The position numbers and the translations under genes are program-made. A stretch of DNA of 64,000 nucleotides, taken from contig DATANR010000328.1 of NCBI GenBank assembly GCA_036266155.1, positions 8,646-72,645 of the forward strand, in the 5' to 3' direction. Shown here piece after piece: positions 1-7,526 of this stretch (positions within the stretch are counted from its first letter, which is position 1; every line of letters starts with the position of its first letter). Below the pieces are notes generated by a model. The model did not search any database. It had not been told where the DNA came from and saw only the letters and a list, made by a program, of their open reading frames with translations. Origin of the DNA: SIAJ01 sp036266155 (lineage in GTDB: Bacteria > Planctomycetota > Planctomycetia > Gemmatales > Gemmataceae).

Positions 1-300
1 GAGCCCGGTGGGCAATGGGTGCGAATCGTCGTGCTCGATCACGGACCGGGCATTCCCGCGGAAAAGGTCGCCGACATCTTCCGGCCGTTCGTGAGCAGCA
101 AGGGCTCGCGCGGCACCGGGTTAGGATTGCCGGTAAGCCGCAAGATCTTCCGCGAACACGGCGGTGACATCGTCGTCGAGAGCAAGATCGGCAAGGGGAG
201 CAAGTTCATCATGCGCCTGCCGATGAAGAGCCCCCTCCTTCCCGACCCAAGCGGTAGCGGAACCACGGAACAGCCGTCGATGCCGGACATGGACGAGTAG
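1..300 (+). CDS. Sensor histidine kinase, C-terminal ATPase fragment (5' end outside window)
   Basis: The visible 99 codons are the end of a GHKL/HATPase_c domain, which binds ATP and phosphorylates the kinase's own histidine in a two-component system. The G1 box is seen as DHGPGIP, the F box as IFRPF, and the G2 box as GTGLGLP. These are followed by the usual closing strand pattern (GGDIVVES, GKGSKFIMRLP). The H-box and sensor domains lie upstream of base 1, so the input signal cannot be read. The tail after the ATPase domain is short and acidic, and no receiver domain follows. The stop codon TAG (298-300) lies inside the GTAG that opens a palindromic repeat. I am confident of the family and cannot assign a specific pathway. 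Confidence 0.9.
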   Translation, partial: EPGGQWVRIVVLDHGPGIPAEKVADIFRPFVSSKGSRGTGLGLPVSRKIFREHGGDIVVESKIGKGSKFIMRLPMKSPLLPDPSGSGTTEQPSMPDMDE

Positions 301-333
301 GGTGGGTCGGCGCTAAGCCTTGACCCACCCTAC
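297..333. repeat. REP-like palindrome overlapping the stop codon of the histidine kinase
   Basis: The arms GTAGGGTGGGTC (297-308) and GACCCACCCTAC (322-333) are perfect inverted repeats around a small inner stem GGC-GCTAA-GCC. The element begins with GTAG, the tetranucleotide typical of REP elements, and the TAG is the stop codon of the upstream gene. The hairpin could also act as a transcription terminator or mRNA 3' end stabiliser, but no T-tract follows. Confidence 0.7.
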
Positions 334-527
334 AAAACCCCCAATCAGAATTCCTTCGCCACGTGAACCAGATGTCCGCCGCCCGTCAGGCTTGCCTGCC
401 TTACGCGCGTTTCCCGACAATTCCGCACGACCGGCTGACGTGTTTGTAATTTCTGCACCACACTTCCATTGACGGTTCATACTCTCCATAGAAGTGGTCC
501 GACCGGCTCAACCGGAGGTCCGACACC

Positions 528-1190
528 ATGCTCAACATCCGCCAACTTGTTTTGACCGCGGCAGTCGTGCTTGCAGGCGCGATCCCTGCTTTCGCGGACG
601 CCCCCGAAGATCCGATTCTCAATCGGGCTGCCTATTCCGCGTTGTTGCGCAACGACGAGCTTTCCGACCTAAACATCGGCGTCCGCGTGCTTCAGGGCGG
701 CAAGGCCATTCTCTGGGGCAACGCCAACAAAGAAGACGCGGCGAAGGCGGAAACAGTCTTGAAGCGACTGCCGGGAATCACGAGTGTTGTGAACACCTGC
801 GACCCGGTTCGCGTCGCCGACCCGTTGGTCGAGCGCGTCGGCGCGGCGTTCAAGTTAGGATCGGTTGAGCCGTCATCGCCGATCACACAGACGGCGGCGA
901 CGACTCCGGTCAGTCGGCAGAGGGTGACGGTTCAGAAACCCGACGAGGACAGGCTGGAACCCTTCGCGCGACTGCTCGATCCCCAACCTCTGCCGAAACC
1001 GCTCGACTACGCCGGCATCCAGCGCGTGCGCCAATCCGACGCGCGCTTCCGCTTCATGTCGTTCGATCTGCGTGATGGCCGAGTCGTCATCGCCGCGTCA
1101 CCGAACGACCCCACCGCGGCATGGGAATTGGCCCGCAAGATTGCCCCCTTCGTTGGCGATCGGGATGTGGTCGTGGGTAAGCCCCGTTAG
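528..1190 (+). CDS. Secreted BON-domain protein
   Basis: This 220-residue protein starts with a clear signal peptide (hydrophobic residues 8-22, cleavage near AFA-DA). Residues about 45-90 have the alternating strand/helix pattern of a BON domain, including VRVLQGGKAILWG and the end LPGITSVVN. BON domains are thought to bind membranes or ligands in the periplasm (OsmY, secretin-associated proteins). The C-terminal 100 residues are unassigned, with a second alpha/beta unit near FMSFDLRDGRVVIAAS that could be a divergent second BON repeat. The ATG follows GGAGGTCCGACACC, a usable ribosome-binding site. It converges with lon and its stop overlaps the lon stop by 4 bases. The exact role is unknown. 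Confidence 0.75.
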   Translation: MLNIRQLVLTAAVVLAGAIPAFADAPEDPILNRAAYSALLRNDELSDLNIGVRVLQGGKAILWGNANKEDAAKAETVLKRLPGITSVVNTCDPVRVADPLVERVGAAFKLGSVEPSSPITQTAATTPVSRQRVTVQKPDEDRLEPFARLLDPQPLPKPLDYAGIQRVRQSDARFRFMSFDLRDGRVVIAASPNDPTAAWELARKIAPFVGDRDVVVGKPR

Positions 1191-3547
1191 CCGTTTGCGG
1201 CGTAGCGCTCCACACCCGCGTGTGGCAACGTCTGCGCCAACACATCATCCACGTTCTCCGCCAGGAAGAAGCTCATCTCGCTCCGCACCGGTTCGGGCAC
1301 GTCGCGCAAGTCCTTTTCGTTGGCCTTGGGCAATACCACCCGGCGGATGCCGGCGCGGCGGGCGGCGAGGACTTTTTCCTTGACGCCGCCGATCGGCAGG
1401 ACGAGGCCCGTCAGCGTGACTTCGCCGGTCATCGCCGTGTCCGTCCGGGCCGGCGTATTCGTAAAGAGTGATGCCATCGCCGTAACCATTGCCACGCCGG
1501 CGCTCGGACCATCTTTAGGGACCGCACCGGCTGGCACATGAACATGGACCCCGGTGCGGCGCACGTTAAGTGGGTCGATGCCGAAGCGTGGGGCCTGGGC
1601 GATCATCAGGCTCCGGGCGATCGCGGCCGACTCCTTCATCACCTCGCCAAGCTGACCTGTTAGCTTCAACCCACGCGAGCCCGGCAGCAGGCTCGCCTCG
1701 ATGTAAAGCACGTCGCCGCCGGCCTCGGTCCACGCGAGACCGGTCGCCACGCCAGGCGGCATCGACTTTCGCGCCTCCTCCGGTGTGTGTCGCTCGGCTC
1801 CAAGCATTTCGCTCAAATCCTCGGGGCCAATCGTGACCGGCTCCGTCGTGCCTTCGGCAAATCGGACGGCGATCTTGCGCGCGAGCCGGCCGATCGCCTG
1901 TTCGAGCTGACGAACGCCCGCTTCACGCGTGTACCGCGTCACGAGTCGCCGCACAGTTTCATCGGGCAAATGGAACGAGCCATCGGGCAGGCCCGTCTCC
2001 TTCACTTGCCGTGGGATCAGGTAGCGGCGGGCGATCTCGACCTTCTCGTTCTCCGCGTAACCGGACAGGCGCAAGACTTCCAGCCGGTCCAGCAGCGGGG
2101 CCGGCAAGGTGTCGAGCGCGTTGGCGGTGCAGATGAAGAGCACGCTGGACAGGTCAAATGGCAGATCGAGGTAGTTGTCGCGGAACGTGTGGTTCTGAGC
2201 GGGGTCGAGGATTTCAAGCAATGCTGCCGCCGGGTCGCCTCGATAGTCGCGGCCGAGCTTATCGATCTCGTCGAGCATCAGCACCGGATTGTTCACGCCG
2301 GCGCGGCGGATTGCCTGAATGAGTCGGCCGGGCATGGCGCCAATGTACGTCCGCCGATGGCCGCGCAGCTCCGACTCGTCGTGCATGCCACCGAGGCTGA
2401 TGCGCTCAAACACCCGACCCGTTGCCCGTGCAATCGACTGGCCGAGCGACGTCTTGCCCACGCCCGGCGGACCGACGAGGCACATGATCGGGGCCTTCGC
2501 CCTCGGGTTCAGCTTGAGCACCGCGAGGTGTTCGAGGATGCGCTCCTTGACGCGCTCCAGGTCGAAGTGATCGGTATCGAGCACTTCCTTCGCGGCCCGC
2601 AGGTCGATCACGCTCGGCGAACTCTTCTGCCACGGCAATTCGAGCATCAATTCCAGATAGGTGCGCGTCACCTGGAAGTCTGGGGCCGCGGACGGCAGGC
2701 GTTCGAGCCGGCTCAGTTCGCGCTCGGCCTCCTTGCGAATCGCCTCGGGCAGTTCGATCTCCGACATTCGTCGCCGCAGTTCGCCGACCTCGGCTTTCTC
2801 CGGCGTCGTCTCGCCGAGTTCATCCTGAATGGCCCGGAGCTGTTGACGCAGCCAGTATTCGCGCTGTTCCTTCGTGATGACTTCCTGTGCCTTGCTCGTG
2901 ATCTGATTGCGCAACTCCAGCACCCGAACTTCGTGCGTCAAATGATCGAGAATCAGTTGCAGCGCAACCTCCGGCGACTCGGCTTCGAGCAGCGCTTGTT
3001 CCTTCAACACATCGAGCCCGAGCATCGAGGCAACCAGGTATGCAAGCTGCACCGGCTCCGGCGCCTGGGCCAGCACCTGATTGACGTCGATGTCCGCCTG
3101 CGGGCGCGCGAGTTCCAGCACCTTGCGCGCGGCATCCATGACGGCGCGGTGCAGGGCCTCGACCTGCTCGCCACCGCCGGTTGGTGCTGGTAGCGCCAGC
3201 ACGTTGGCTTTCAGAAACGGTTCCGTCTGCAACGCTTCGAGCAGCCGCACGCGGCTCGAACCCTGGACGAGGACCTCGACTCCCTCCGGACCGCGGGCCA
3301 TCTTTTTGATGATCGCCAACGTGCCAATCGGATAGACCTCGGCCAAGCCGGGAGCATCACGCTCGACGTCGCGCTGAGCGACGATGACGAGTGTCTTGTC
3401 CTCGGTCGCGAGCGCGGCCTCAATGGCGGCCCGCGAGGTGGGTCGGCCGACCGAAAGCGGCAGGAACAAGCCGGGGAAAAGGACGGTGTTCTTGACCGGA
3501 AGGACCGGATACGTCCGGTCGGCGGCGGGCTCGGGGCTGTCGCTCAT
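1187..3547 (-). CDS. lon: ATP-dependent protease Lon
   Basis: A full-length Lon (786 residues; the usual size is 780-820), a cytosolic hexameric AAA+ serine protease that degrades misfolded and regulatory proteins. In order: N-terminal substrate-binding LON domain (about 10-205), coiled-coil linker, AAA+ module with Walker A GPPGVGKTS (about 358-366), and the C-terminal serine protease domain. The catalytic Ser is seen in PKDGPSAGVAM (near 680) and the Lys in GGVKEKVLAARRAG (near 721), so the Ser-Lys dyad is intact. The start codon overlaps the stop of the upstream hsp20 gene by 4 bases (ATGA), which indicates translational coupling. The placement behind an ECF sigma factor and a small heat-shock protein suggests stress-induced co-expression. 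Confidence 0.97.
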   Translation of the reverse strand: MSDSPEPAADRTYPVLPVKNTVLFPGLFLPLSVGRPTSRAAIEAALATEDKTLVIVAQRDVERDAPGLAEVYPIGTLAIIKKMARGPEGVEVLVQGSSRVRLLEALQTEPFLKANVLALPAPTGGGEQVEALHRAVMDAARKVLELARPQADIDVNQVLAQAPEPVQLAYLVASMLGLDVLKEQALLEAESPEVALQLILDHLTHEVRVLELRNQITSKAQEVITKEQREYWLRQQLRAIQDELGETTPEKAEVGELRRRMSEIELPEAIRKEAERELSRLERLPSAAPDFQVTRTYLELMLELPWQKSSPSVIDLRAAKEVLDTDHFDLERVKERILEHLAVLKLNPRAKAPIMCLVGPPGVGKTSLGQSIARATGRVFERISLGGMHDESELRGHRRTYIGAMPGRLIQAIRRAGVNNPVLMLDEIDKLGRDYRGDPAAALLEILDPAQNHTFRDNYLDLPFDLSSVLFICTANALDTLPAPLLDRLEVLRLSGYAENEKVEIARRYLIPRQVKETGLPDGSFHLPDETVRRLVTRYTREAGVRQLEQAIGRLARKIAVRFAEGTTEPVTIGPEDLSEMLGAERHTPEEARKSMPPGVATGLAWTEAGGDVLYIEASLLPGSRGLKLTGQLGEVMKESAAIARSLMIAQAPRFGIDPLNVRRTGVHVHVPAGAVPKDGPSAGVAMVTAMASLFTNTPARTDTAMTGEVTLTGLVLPIGGVKEKVLAARRAGIRRVVLPKANEKDLRDVPEPVRSEMSFFLAENVDDVLAQTLPHAGVERYAANG

Positions 3548-3903
3548 TTGGATGGATTTCCCCGGCGGATACGGATGAGGAGCATGCCGTCTCGATAATC
3601 GGTCGCGACCGCCGACGCATCGGGGTCGCCCGGCAGCTCGATGGAGCGCTCGAATGAGGAGTACGCAATTTCCATGCGGTAATGGGCACAGCCCTCTTCA
3701 ACCGCCCAGTCGTGGCGGTGGCCGCGCAGGGTCACGACGCGGCCGCGCAACGATACGGTGACTTCGCTTGGCCGAACGCCAGCGAGGTCGGCCTTGAGCA
3801 GCCAGCCGTCTTTGAATTCATAGACATCGAGCGCCGGCTGCCAGCCGTGGTCCTCGGCCGGCGGCCGGAAGTAACTGGAACGGAGCACGCGATCGCGCGC
3901 CAT
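3544..3903 (-). CDS. Hsp20 / alpha-crystallin small heat-shock protein
   Basis: A 119-residue small heat-shock protein, an ATP-independent holdase that keeps unfolding proteins soluble. The alpha-crystallin domain covers most of the chain: VYEFKDGWLLKADLAGVRPSEVTVSLRGRVVTLRG is the typical first half (shown by the LKADLAGV and VSLRGRVVTLRG blocks), followed by SFERSIELPGDPDASAV and a closing GMLLIRIRR. The family's C-terminal I-x-I motif appears as IRIRR. It is compact, with a short N-terminal arm. It lies 31 bases after the ECF sigma gene and overlaps lon by 4 bases, so chaperone and protease are probably made together. Confidence 0.93.
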   Translation of the reverse strand: MARDRVLRSSYFRPPAEDHGWQPALDVYEFKDGWLLKADLAGVRPSEVTVSLRGRVVTLRGHRHDWAVEEGCAHYRMEIAYSSFERSIELPGDPDASAVATDYRDGMLLIRIRRGNPSK

Positions 3904-3934
3904 GGACCGACCTCGGAGATGGGGCCGAGTTATT

Positions 3935-4480
3935 TTAGGCGCTCAACAACTCGCGCAGCCGCTTGAGGCCGCGCTTGAGCAGCCCCGCGACCGCTTCCGG
4001 TGACCGGCCCATCAGATCGCCGATCTGCGCGAGCGTCTGGCCGTGCCAGTGTTGCAAGACGAGTGCCTCGCGTTGAGCATCGGGCAACTCAGCCAGCGCG
4101 GCGGCCAAGCGCAGCCCCTGTTCGTGGGCATCGGCCGCGGCGCTCGGCGACGCACCGCTCGCCGCCAGCCACTGGCCGAGCCGGATCGACGACTCCGCGA
4201 GCCCGGCCTCCAGCGATTGCACGCGCTTCAAGTCGCGCTTGGCCCGATGACGTGCACGCACCGCATCGGCGATCGTGTGTGCAAGGATCTGCCGCAGCCA
4301 CGCGGCCCGGCCGGCATCGTTGTCGGCCCGGCAGGCGGCGCGATTGCGATGGGCTTCGAGCATCGTCTGCTGAACCACGTCGGACGCGTCGAGCTGCCCC
4401 GCCGCCCGATCGCGCAGGTGCAAGTGCGCGAGCAAGTGCAGGTAACTGCGAAAGCGGTCGAGGTCGAAAGTGTCGGGCAT
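3935..4480 (-). CDS. ECF-type RNA polymerase sigma factor
   Basis: A 181-residue sigma-70 family protein with only regions 2 and 4, as in ECF sigma factors. Region 2 is seen in LDASDVVQQTMLEAHRN, and region 4 in LPDAQREALVLQHWHG followed by the helix-turn-helix LAQIGDLMGRSPEAVAGLLK. No anti-sigma factor gene is adjacent. The gene is 31 bases upstream of hsp20 and 31 bases downstream of a Zn-ribbon gene, so it may direct transcription of the hsp20-lon stress operon. That link is inferred from position only. No strong Shine-Dalgarno sequence precedes the ATG. Confidence 0.9.
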   Translation of the reverse strand: MPDTFDLDRFRSYLHLLAHLHLRDRAAGQLDASDVVQQTMLEAHRNRAACRADNDAGRAAWLRQILAHTIADAVRARHRAKRDLKRVQSLEAGLAESSIRLGQWLAASGASPSAAADAHEQGLRLAAALAELPDAQREALVLQHWHGQTLAQIGDLMGRSPEAVAGLLKRGLKRLRELLSA

Positions 4481-4511
4481 GAGGTCGATGTCGATTACGA
4501 CGCGATCGTGG

Positions 4512-4868
4512 TCAGGCGTCGCCCGATGTACAAGTCGGGCACGTCATGTCCGCGGTGGCGACTCGTTCGCCGCAGATGCCGCACGAGCCCGACTCGCGCG
4601 GGCTCGGTGGAAAATAGTCCTTCGGCAATTCACCGCGGCGCTGGAGAATCTGCTGCGCCCCGAGTAGGCGACGGTGCTTGAGGCGCACAAAGTCGAACAA
4701 CGGGAACTCGCGTTCGACCAGCTCGCCGTTGAGCGCCCACCACTCGGACCACGGCGGCACGCTCGCGGGGTTGGCGATCGCTTGCCGGAAGTATGCCAGA
4801 CACTCTTCCACGACGACCCTCGCGTTCGGGACACTATTGATGTATGCCCATTGATCGCGACGAAACAC
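4512..4868 (-). CDS. Small protein with C-terminal Zn ribbon, unknown function
   Basis: This 118-residue protein is not a family I recognise. Its last 25 residues hold two CxxC knuckles (CGICGE and CPTC, twelve residues apart) and most likely bind one zinc. The first 90 residues are helical, rich in Trp and aromatic residues, and have no signal peptide. It sits 31 bases upstream of the ECF sigma gene on the same strand and may be the first gene of that operon, so it could be a sensor or regulator of the sigma factor, but the sequence does not show this directly. Confidence 0.6.
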   Translation of the reverse strand: MFRRDQWAYINSVPNARVVVEECLAYFRQAIANPASVPPWSEWWALNGELVEREFPLFDFVRLKHRRLLGAQQILQRRGELPKDYFPPSPRESGSCGICGERVATADMTCPTCTSGDA

Positions 4869-5204
4869 TTCCCGCCGGCGCTGCGGCCCACGGCGGTCGA
4901 TTCATTTCACCGAGCGCCCGGATTCCTTTGCCGGCGCGCCCCACCCCTGTTCCAGACGAATTCCACTTTTCCAGAATCAACACTTTTTTCCAGACAAATC
5001 GCGCCGAATACACGAAATGCGATGCTATTTCCTCGACGTAAGTGCTTTTGTGGTAAGGGATAAGAAGACGTGAACGCCCGACGGCGCATGAAATCCGCAG
5101 CTGCGATGTCGAGAGCGAGCGGTAACTGCTCGCCGCGATCATATTCGTGAGCGCGCCGAACAAGGGTCGATGAGAATCACGCGACTCGTGAGGTCGCGGA
5201 CACG
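4869..5204. other. Intergenic stretch without a supported gene
   Basis: Open frames here (for example a 124-codon leftward frame crossing 4834-5208) show no domain or signal peptide and overlap the neighbouring gene, so I do not call a gene. The segment is AT-richer than its surroundings around 4960-5075 and presumably carries the promoter of the leftward Zn-ribbon/sigma/hsp20/lon block. No convincing -35/-10 pair was identified. Confidence 0.5.
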
Positions 5205-5558
5205 TCACTTGAGCTTGGCTATGTAGACGGGCCGGTTGTCTTCGCCCTCTCTGAAGAGTTTGGCGGTCCGCATAAGGCGGGCGGCCGTCATCTCATCGTC
5301 TTTTGACGGCTGAGGACCAGGTGTTGCGGTTCCGTCTTTTGCCGGCGGCTGGTCCGCTTTCGGTGCGTTCCCCTTCTTCTTTGGCGGCAGCGAATCTTTG
5401 GTATCCGGCGGCTCATTGGCAATGAGCACCTTTTTCTCCTTTAGGAACTCGCGAACTTCCTCAACATCCACGAACCGGTTGACCAGCGAGGACCTGGTGT
5501 CGCCACTTTCGGTGACGGCCACCAGTTCGCCGTCCTTGTTCAACTGTACGGTGCACAT
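5205..5558 (-). CDS. Hypothetical protein with Lys/Pro-rich linker
   Basis: A 117-residue predicted protein of unknown function. Residues 1-48 look like a small folded unit, with strands in MCTVQLNKDGELVAVTESG and a helix VEEVREFLKEKK. A low-complexity segment rich in Pro, Lys and Asp (about 52-90) follows, then a short C-terminal helix ending in PVYIAKLK. The absence of a Shine-Dalgarno sequence before the ATG makes the start uncertain, and the upstream frame is partly degraded DNA. Codon use is consistent with neighbouring coding DNA. It has no operon partner. Confidence 0.45.
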   Translation of the reverse strand: MCTVQLNKDGELVAVTESGDTRSSLVNRFVDVEEVREFLKEKKVLIANEPPDTKDSLPPKKKGNAPKADQPPAKDGTATPGPQPSKDDEMTAARLMRTAKLFREGEDNRPVYIAKLK

Positions 5559-5704
5559 TGCTTGTCAGCACCACGCCATCGCCGTAGCGGAAACGATTTG
5601 TGACGGGAGATCGGCAAAAGAAAGAAGTTCGAAGTTTGCCGTGGGATTCGACCGCGAACGTTAGGCGGCCCGCCATTACAATGAACGGCGACGAAGGGTT
5701 GCAT

Positions 5705-5850
5705 ATGCCGTTGCACGATTGGTCGCGCCCAGCGATCTGCACGTCGAGGTTCCGCTCGAAGAGACCTATCAAACGGCCTGGCAACTGAGTCCAGAACCCT
5801 ATCGTCACGCGGTCGAGACGGGAGAGTTGCCCGATCCGGAAGCCGAGTAG
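5705..5850 (+). pseudogene. Probable remnant of a DUF4058-type gene (internal deletion plus frameshift)
   Basis: ATG at 5705 begins MPLHDWSR, the N-terminal signature I know from planctomycete DUF4058-like proteins (MPxHDW). After about 9 codons the frame changes: from 5734 another frame reads DLHVEVPLEETYQTAW and continues to a TAG at 5848-5850, with the appearance of the C-terminal tail of the same kind of protein. The middle of the gene appears to be deleted. The identification rests on two short motifs, so it is tentative. Confidence 0.4.
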
Positions 5851-5861
5851 GGACCAACCGG

Positions 5862-6179
5862 TCACCGAGTCGACTTCGACATCAAAACGGGGCGCGCGGT
5901 CACAAACACTTGGCGCCGATCTTCAAACACGTTGTAACGCATTGTCAATGGTGGAACGATTCCAATTCGAATTTGCCCTGATTCCTTTACCAGGTCAACC
6001 AGCGGATCGCCAAACTGTGGGTATATTCGCAGCCGTCGGTGAAATTCACGCAATGCTGCCAAAAATGCCTGTCCGTCGCCGCGGTCACGAGCGACTTGCG
6101 CGAGCCTGAGCAATTCATCGTAGACCCAGCCCGAAATGGTGACCGCATATGGCTTGGGCGAATCCATGTTCGTGCTCAC
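5862..6179 (-). CDS. RelE/ParE-like toxin of a putative toxin-antitoxin pair
   Basis: A 105-residue basic protein resembling the RelE/ParE toxin fold as seen in planctomycetes: an N-terminal strand (PYAVTISGWVYDEL), two helices containing a basic LREFHRRLRIYPQFGDPL segment, and C-terminal strands with the pattern LTMRYNVFEDRRQVFVTA. RelE toxins cleave ribosome-bound mRNA and ParE toxins poison gyrase; which applies here cannot be told, and the catalytic residues are not well conserved in this branch. The start overlaps the stop of the upstream small gene by 4 bases (ATGA), the usual coupling of antitoxin and toxin genes. Confidence 0.6.
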   Translation of the reverse strand: MSTNMDSPKPYAVTISGWVYDELLRLAQVARDRGDGQAFLAALREFHRRLRIYPQFGDPLVDLVKESGQIRIGIVPPLTMRYNVFEDRRQVFVTARPVLMSKSTR

Positions 6180-6370
6180 GACCCGCGTACGAGGGTTTCC
6201 ACCTCGGCAATCAGCTCTTCGAATGTCCGGCCGCCATTTGCTTTGATGTCGCGAATTCCCTCCATGATTTCTTCCATATTCAGCGTCTGCCGCGCAAAGG
6301 CCAAGAGGTCCGGCGAAATGGGTTCTTGTCGAAATTCCTCGGGTATGTCGTTGGGTCCTGTCGGGTCCAT
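6176..6370 (-). CDS. Small acidic protein, putative antitoxin partner
   Basis: A 64-residue protein beginning MDPTGPNDIPEEF. The start at 6370 was chosen because GGGAG lies 5 bases upstream; a longer frame reaches back to 6484 but has no better start. The composition is acidic, with helices in LLAFARQTLNMEEIMEGI and TFEELIAEVETLV. I see no DNA-binding ribbon or helix-turn-helix. Its 3' end overlaps the RelE-like gene by 4 bases. Antitoxin is inferred from size, charge and gene order only. Confidence 0.55.
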   Translation of the reverse strand: MDPTGPNDIPEEFRQEPISPDLLAFARQTLNMEEIMEGIRDIKANGGRTFEELIAEVETLVRGS

Positions 6371-6547
6371 GAATGCTCCCGTTTGGAGTATTTGCTCTTT
6401 TCGATTATAGAGGACGTAGTTTCTCGCACACCAGTTCATTCCTCCATCGCCGTCGCTCTCCTTTGTCCGGTCAACATTACCCAAACCGTTATCGCCGCGA
6501 GGCTGGCGGACGCGGCCTGCGGCCCCTTTCTTGCCTTCTAACTTCGG

Positions 6548-7231
6548 CTAGTCCTCGTTCCCGCCCCAGAAAGCTGGCCGCGGCATGTCGGGGAACTCGC
6601 ACATCCGGAGCTGGACGTTGCTGACTTGCCCGGAGTATTCGCCGCGGACAGTAATCTGCATTCCTTTCTTGAGTGCGTCGATCCGGACCTGATACGCCCT
6701 GTCGTTGACGGCGAACTCGAAGAAGCACTCGACCTTCACCTCCGGTTTTGGATCGCCCTTCTCCTTCGGATCACCCTTCTCGTCGCCGGCACCAAGGATG
6801 ATAAACGGAGTGAAGTCCTGCTCCTTCCCGGTCCGCTCCACAATGCCGGTCAGTTCCAGGTACTTGCCCTTGTACTTGGCGTCCGCGGCGGCTGGGTCCT
6901 TTTGAAATTCCTTGAGCAAATCGGCGGCGGCCACCACCACGGTTCGGGCCTTGCGATCGGCCTCCGCTTGTGCCTGTGCGTCGGCGACCTGCTGCTGGAT
7001 GTCACGCGCGGCCCGTCCTAATTGCCACATGCCGATGCCGCAACAGCCGGCCCCCAGCGCGACGACAACCAGCACCCCGAGGAGAATGCCTTTGACGACC
7101 GGCGACATTCCGCCCAGGCTGAAGCCGCCGCCCCCGCCCCGCACATGGCGAACCGGCTCGGCACAAATCGGACAGTTGTCGGTGAACGGCCCGATCGGGT
7201 AGTAACCGCAACTGGGACAGCGCTTGGACAT
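6548..7231 (-). CDS. Zn-ribbon membrane protein with OB-fold (tRNA_anti-like) domain
   Basis: This 227-residue protein has an N-terminal zinc ribbon (CPSC and CPIC knuckles), a glycine-rich linker, one transmembrane helix (about residues 45-67, GILLGVLVVVALGAGCCGIG) and a domain from about 90 to 215. That domain resembles the tRNA_anti-like OB-fold found in small exported proteins: ADLLKEFQKDPAAADAKYKG, then YLELTGIVERTG and a C-terminal MQITVRGEYSG. The frame opens with GTG at 7240, but ATG at 7231 is better spaced from GGTGAG. It probably sits in the cytoplasmic membrane with the OB-fold outside. The ligand is unknown. Confidence 0.7.
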   Translation of the reverse strand: MSKRCPSCGYYPIGPFTDNCPICAEPVRHVRGGGGGFSLGGMSPVVKGILLGVLVVVALGAGCCGIGMWQLGRAARDIQQQVADAQAQAEADRKARTVVVAAADLLKEFQKDPAAADAKYKGKYLELTGIVERTGKEQDFTPFIILGAGDEKGDPKEKGDPKPEVKVECFFEFAVNDRAYQVRIDALKKGMQITVRGEYSGQVSNVQLRMCEFPDMPRPAFWGGNED

Positions 7232-7287
7232 GATGCTCACCGGGATGAGGAAATCAGGCTGAGCTTAGGATCCACGCCATAATAATT

Positions 7288-7337
7288 GTCGCCTTTCGCT
7301 CCGCGAAAGCACGTCCTTTCGCGGAGCGAAAGGCGAC
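7288..7337. repeat. Inverted palindromic doublet, family B variant (GTCG start)
   Basis: Two inverted copies of a 22-base unit lie at 7288-7309 and 7316-7337, separated by only 6 bases. Each contains the core CTTTCGCTCCGCGAAAG, closely related to the TCTCGCTCCGCGAGA core of repeats at 8912, 23622 and 29244. It lies between divergent genes, in the 5' region of the DUF1501 gene. Confidence 0.75.
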
Positions 7338-7526
7338 AATTCGGCAAGTTATTTTGGCGCAGCGCCTTACCAAAATCCGCGACCTGAAATCCGATTGTGC
7401 TGGCGACGACTTTCCCGGACCGCTGTTCCGTCTTGCTGCCCGATCCAATGGCCCTTACGATGTCCGTACCCGCCGACGCCTCTCCTCAACCTGCCTTTGG
7501 GGCGCCACCCACTGTCGGAAGTCTTC

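Noticed and set aside
1787..3193. 468-codon rightward frame opposite lon
   Set aside because: Mirror frame of a well-conserved lon gene; no independent features.
4834..5208. 124-codon leftward frame upstream of the Zn-ribbon gene
   Set aside because: It overlaps the start of the supported gene at 4512-4868 and has no recognisable feature.
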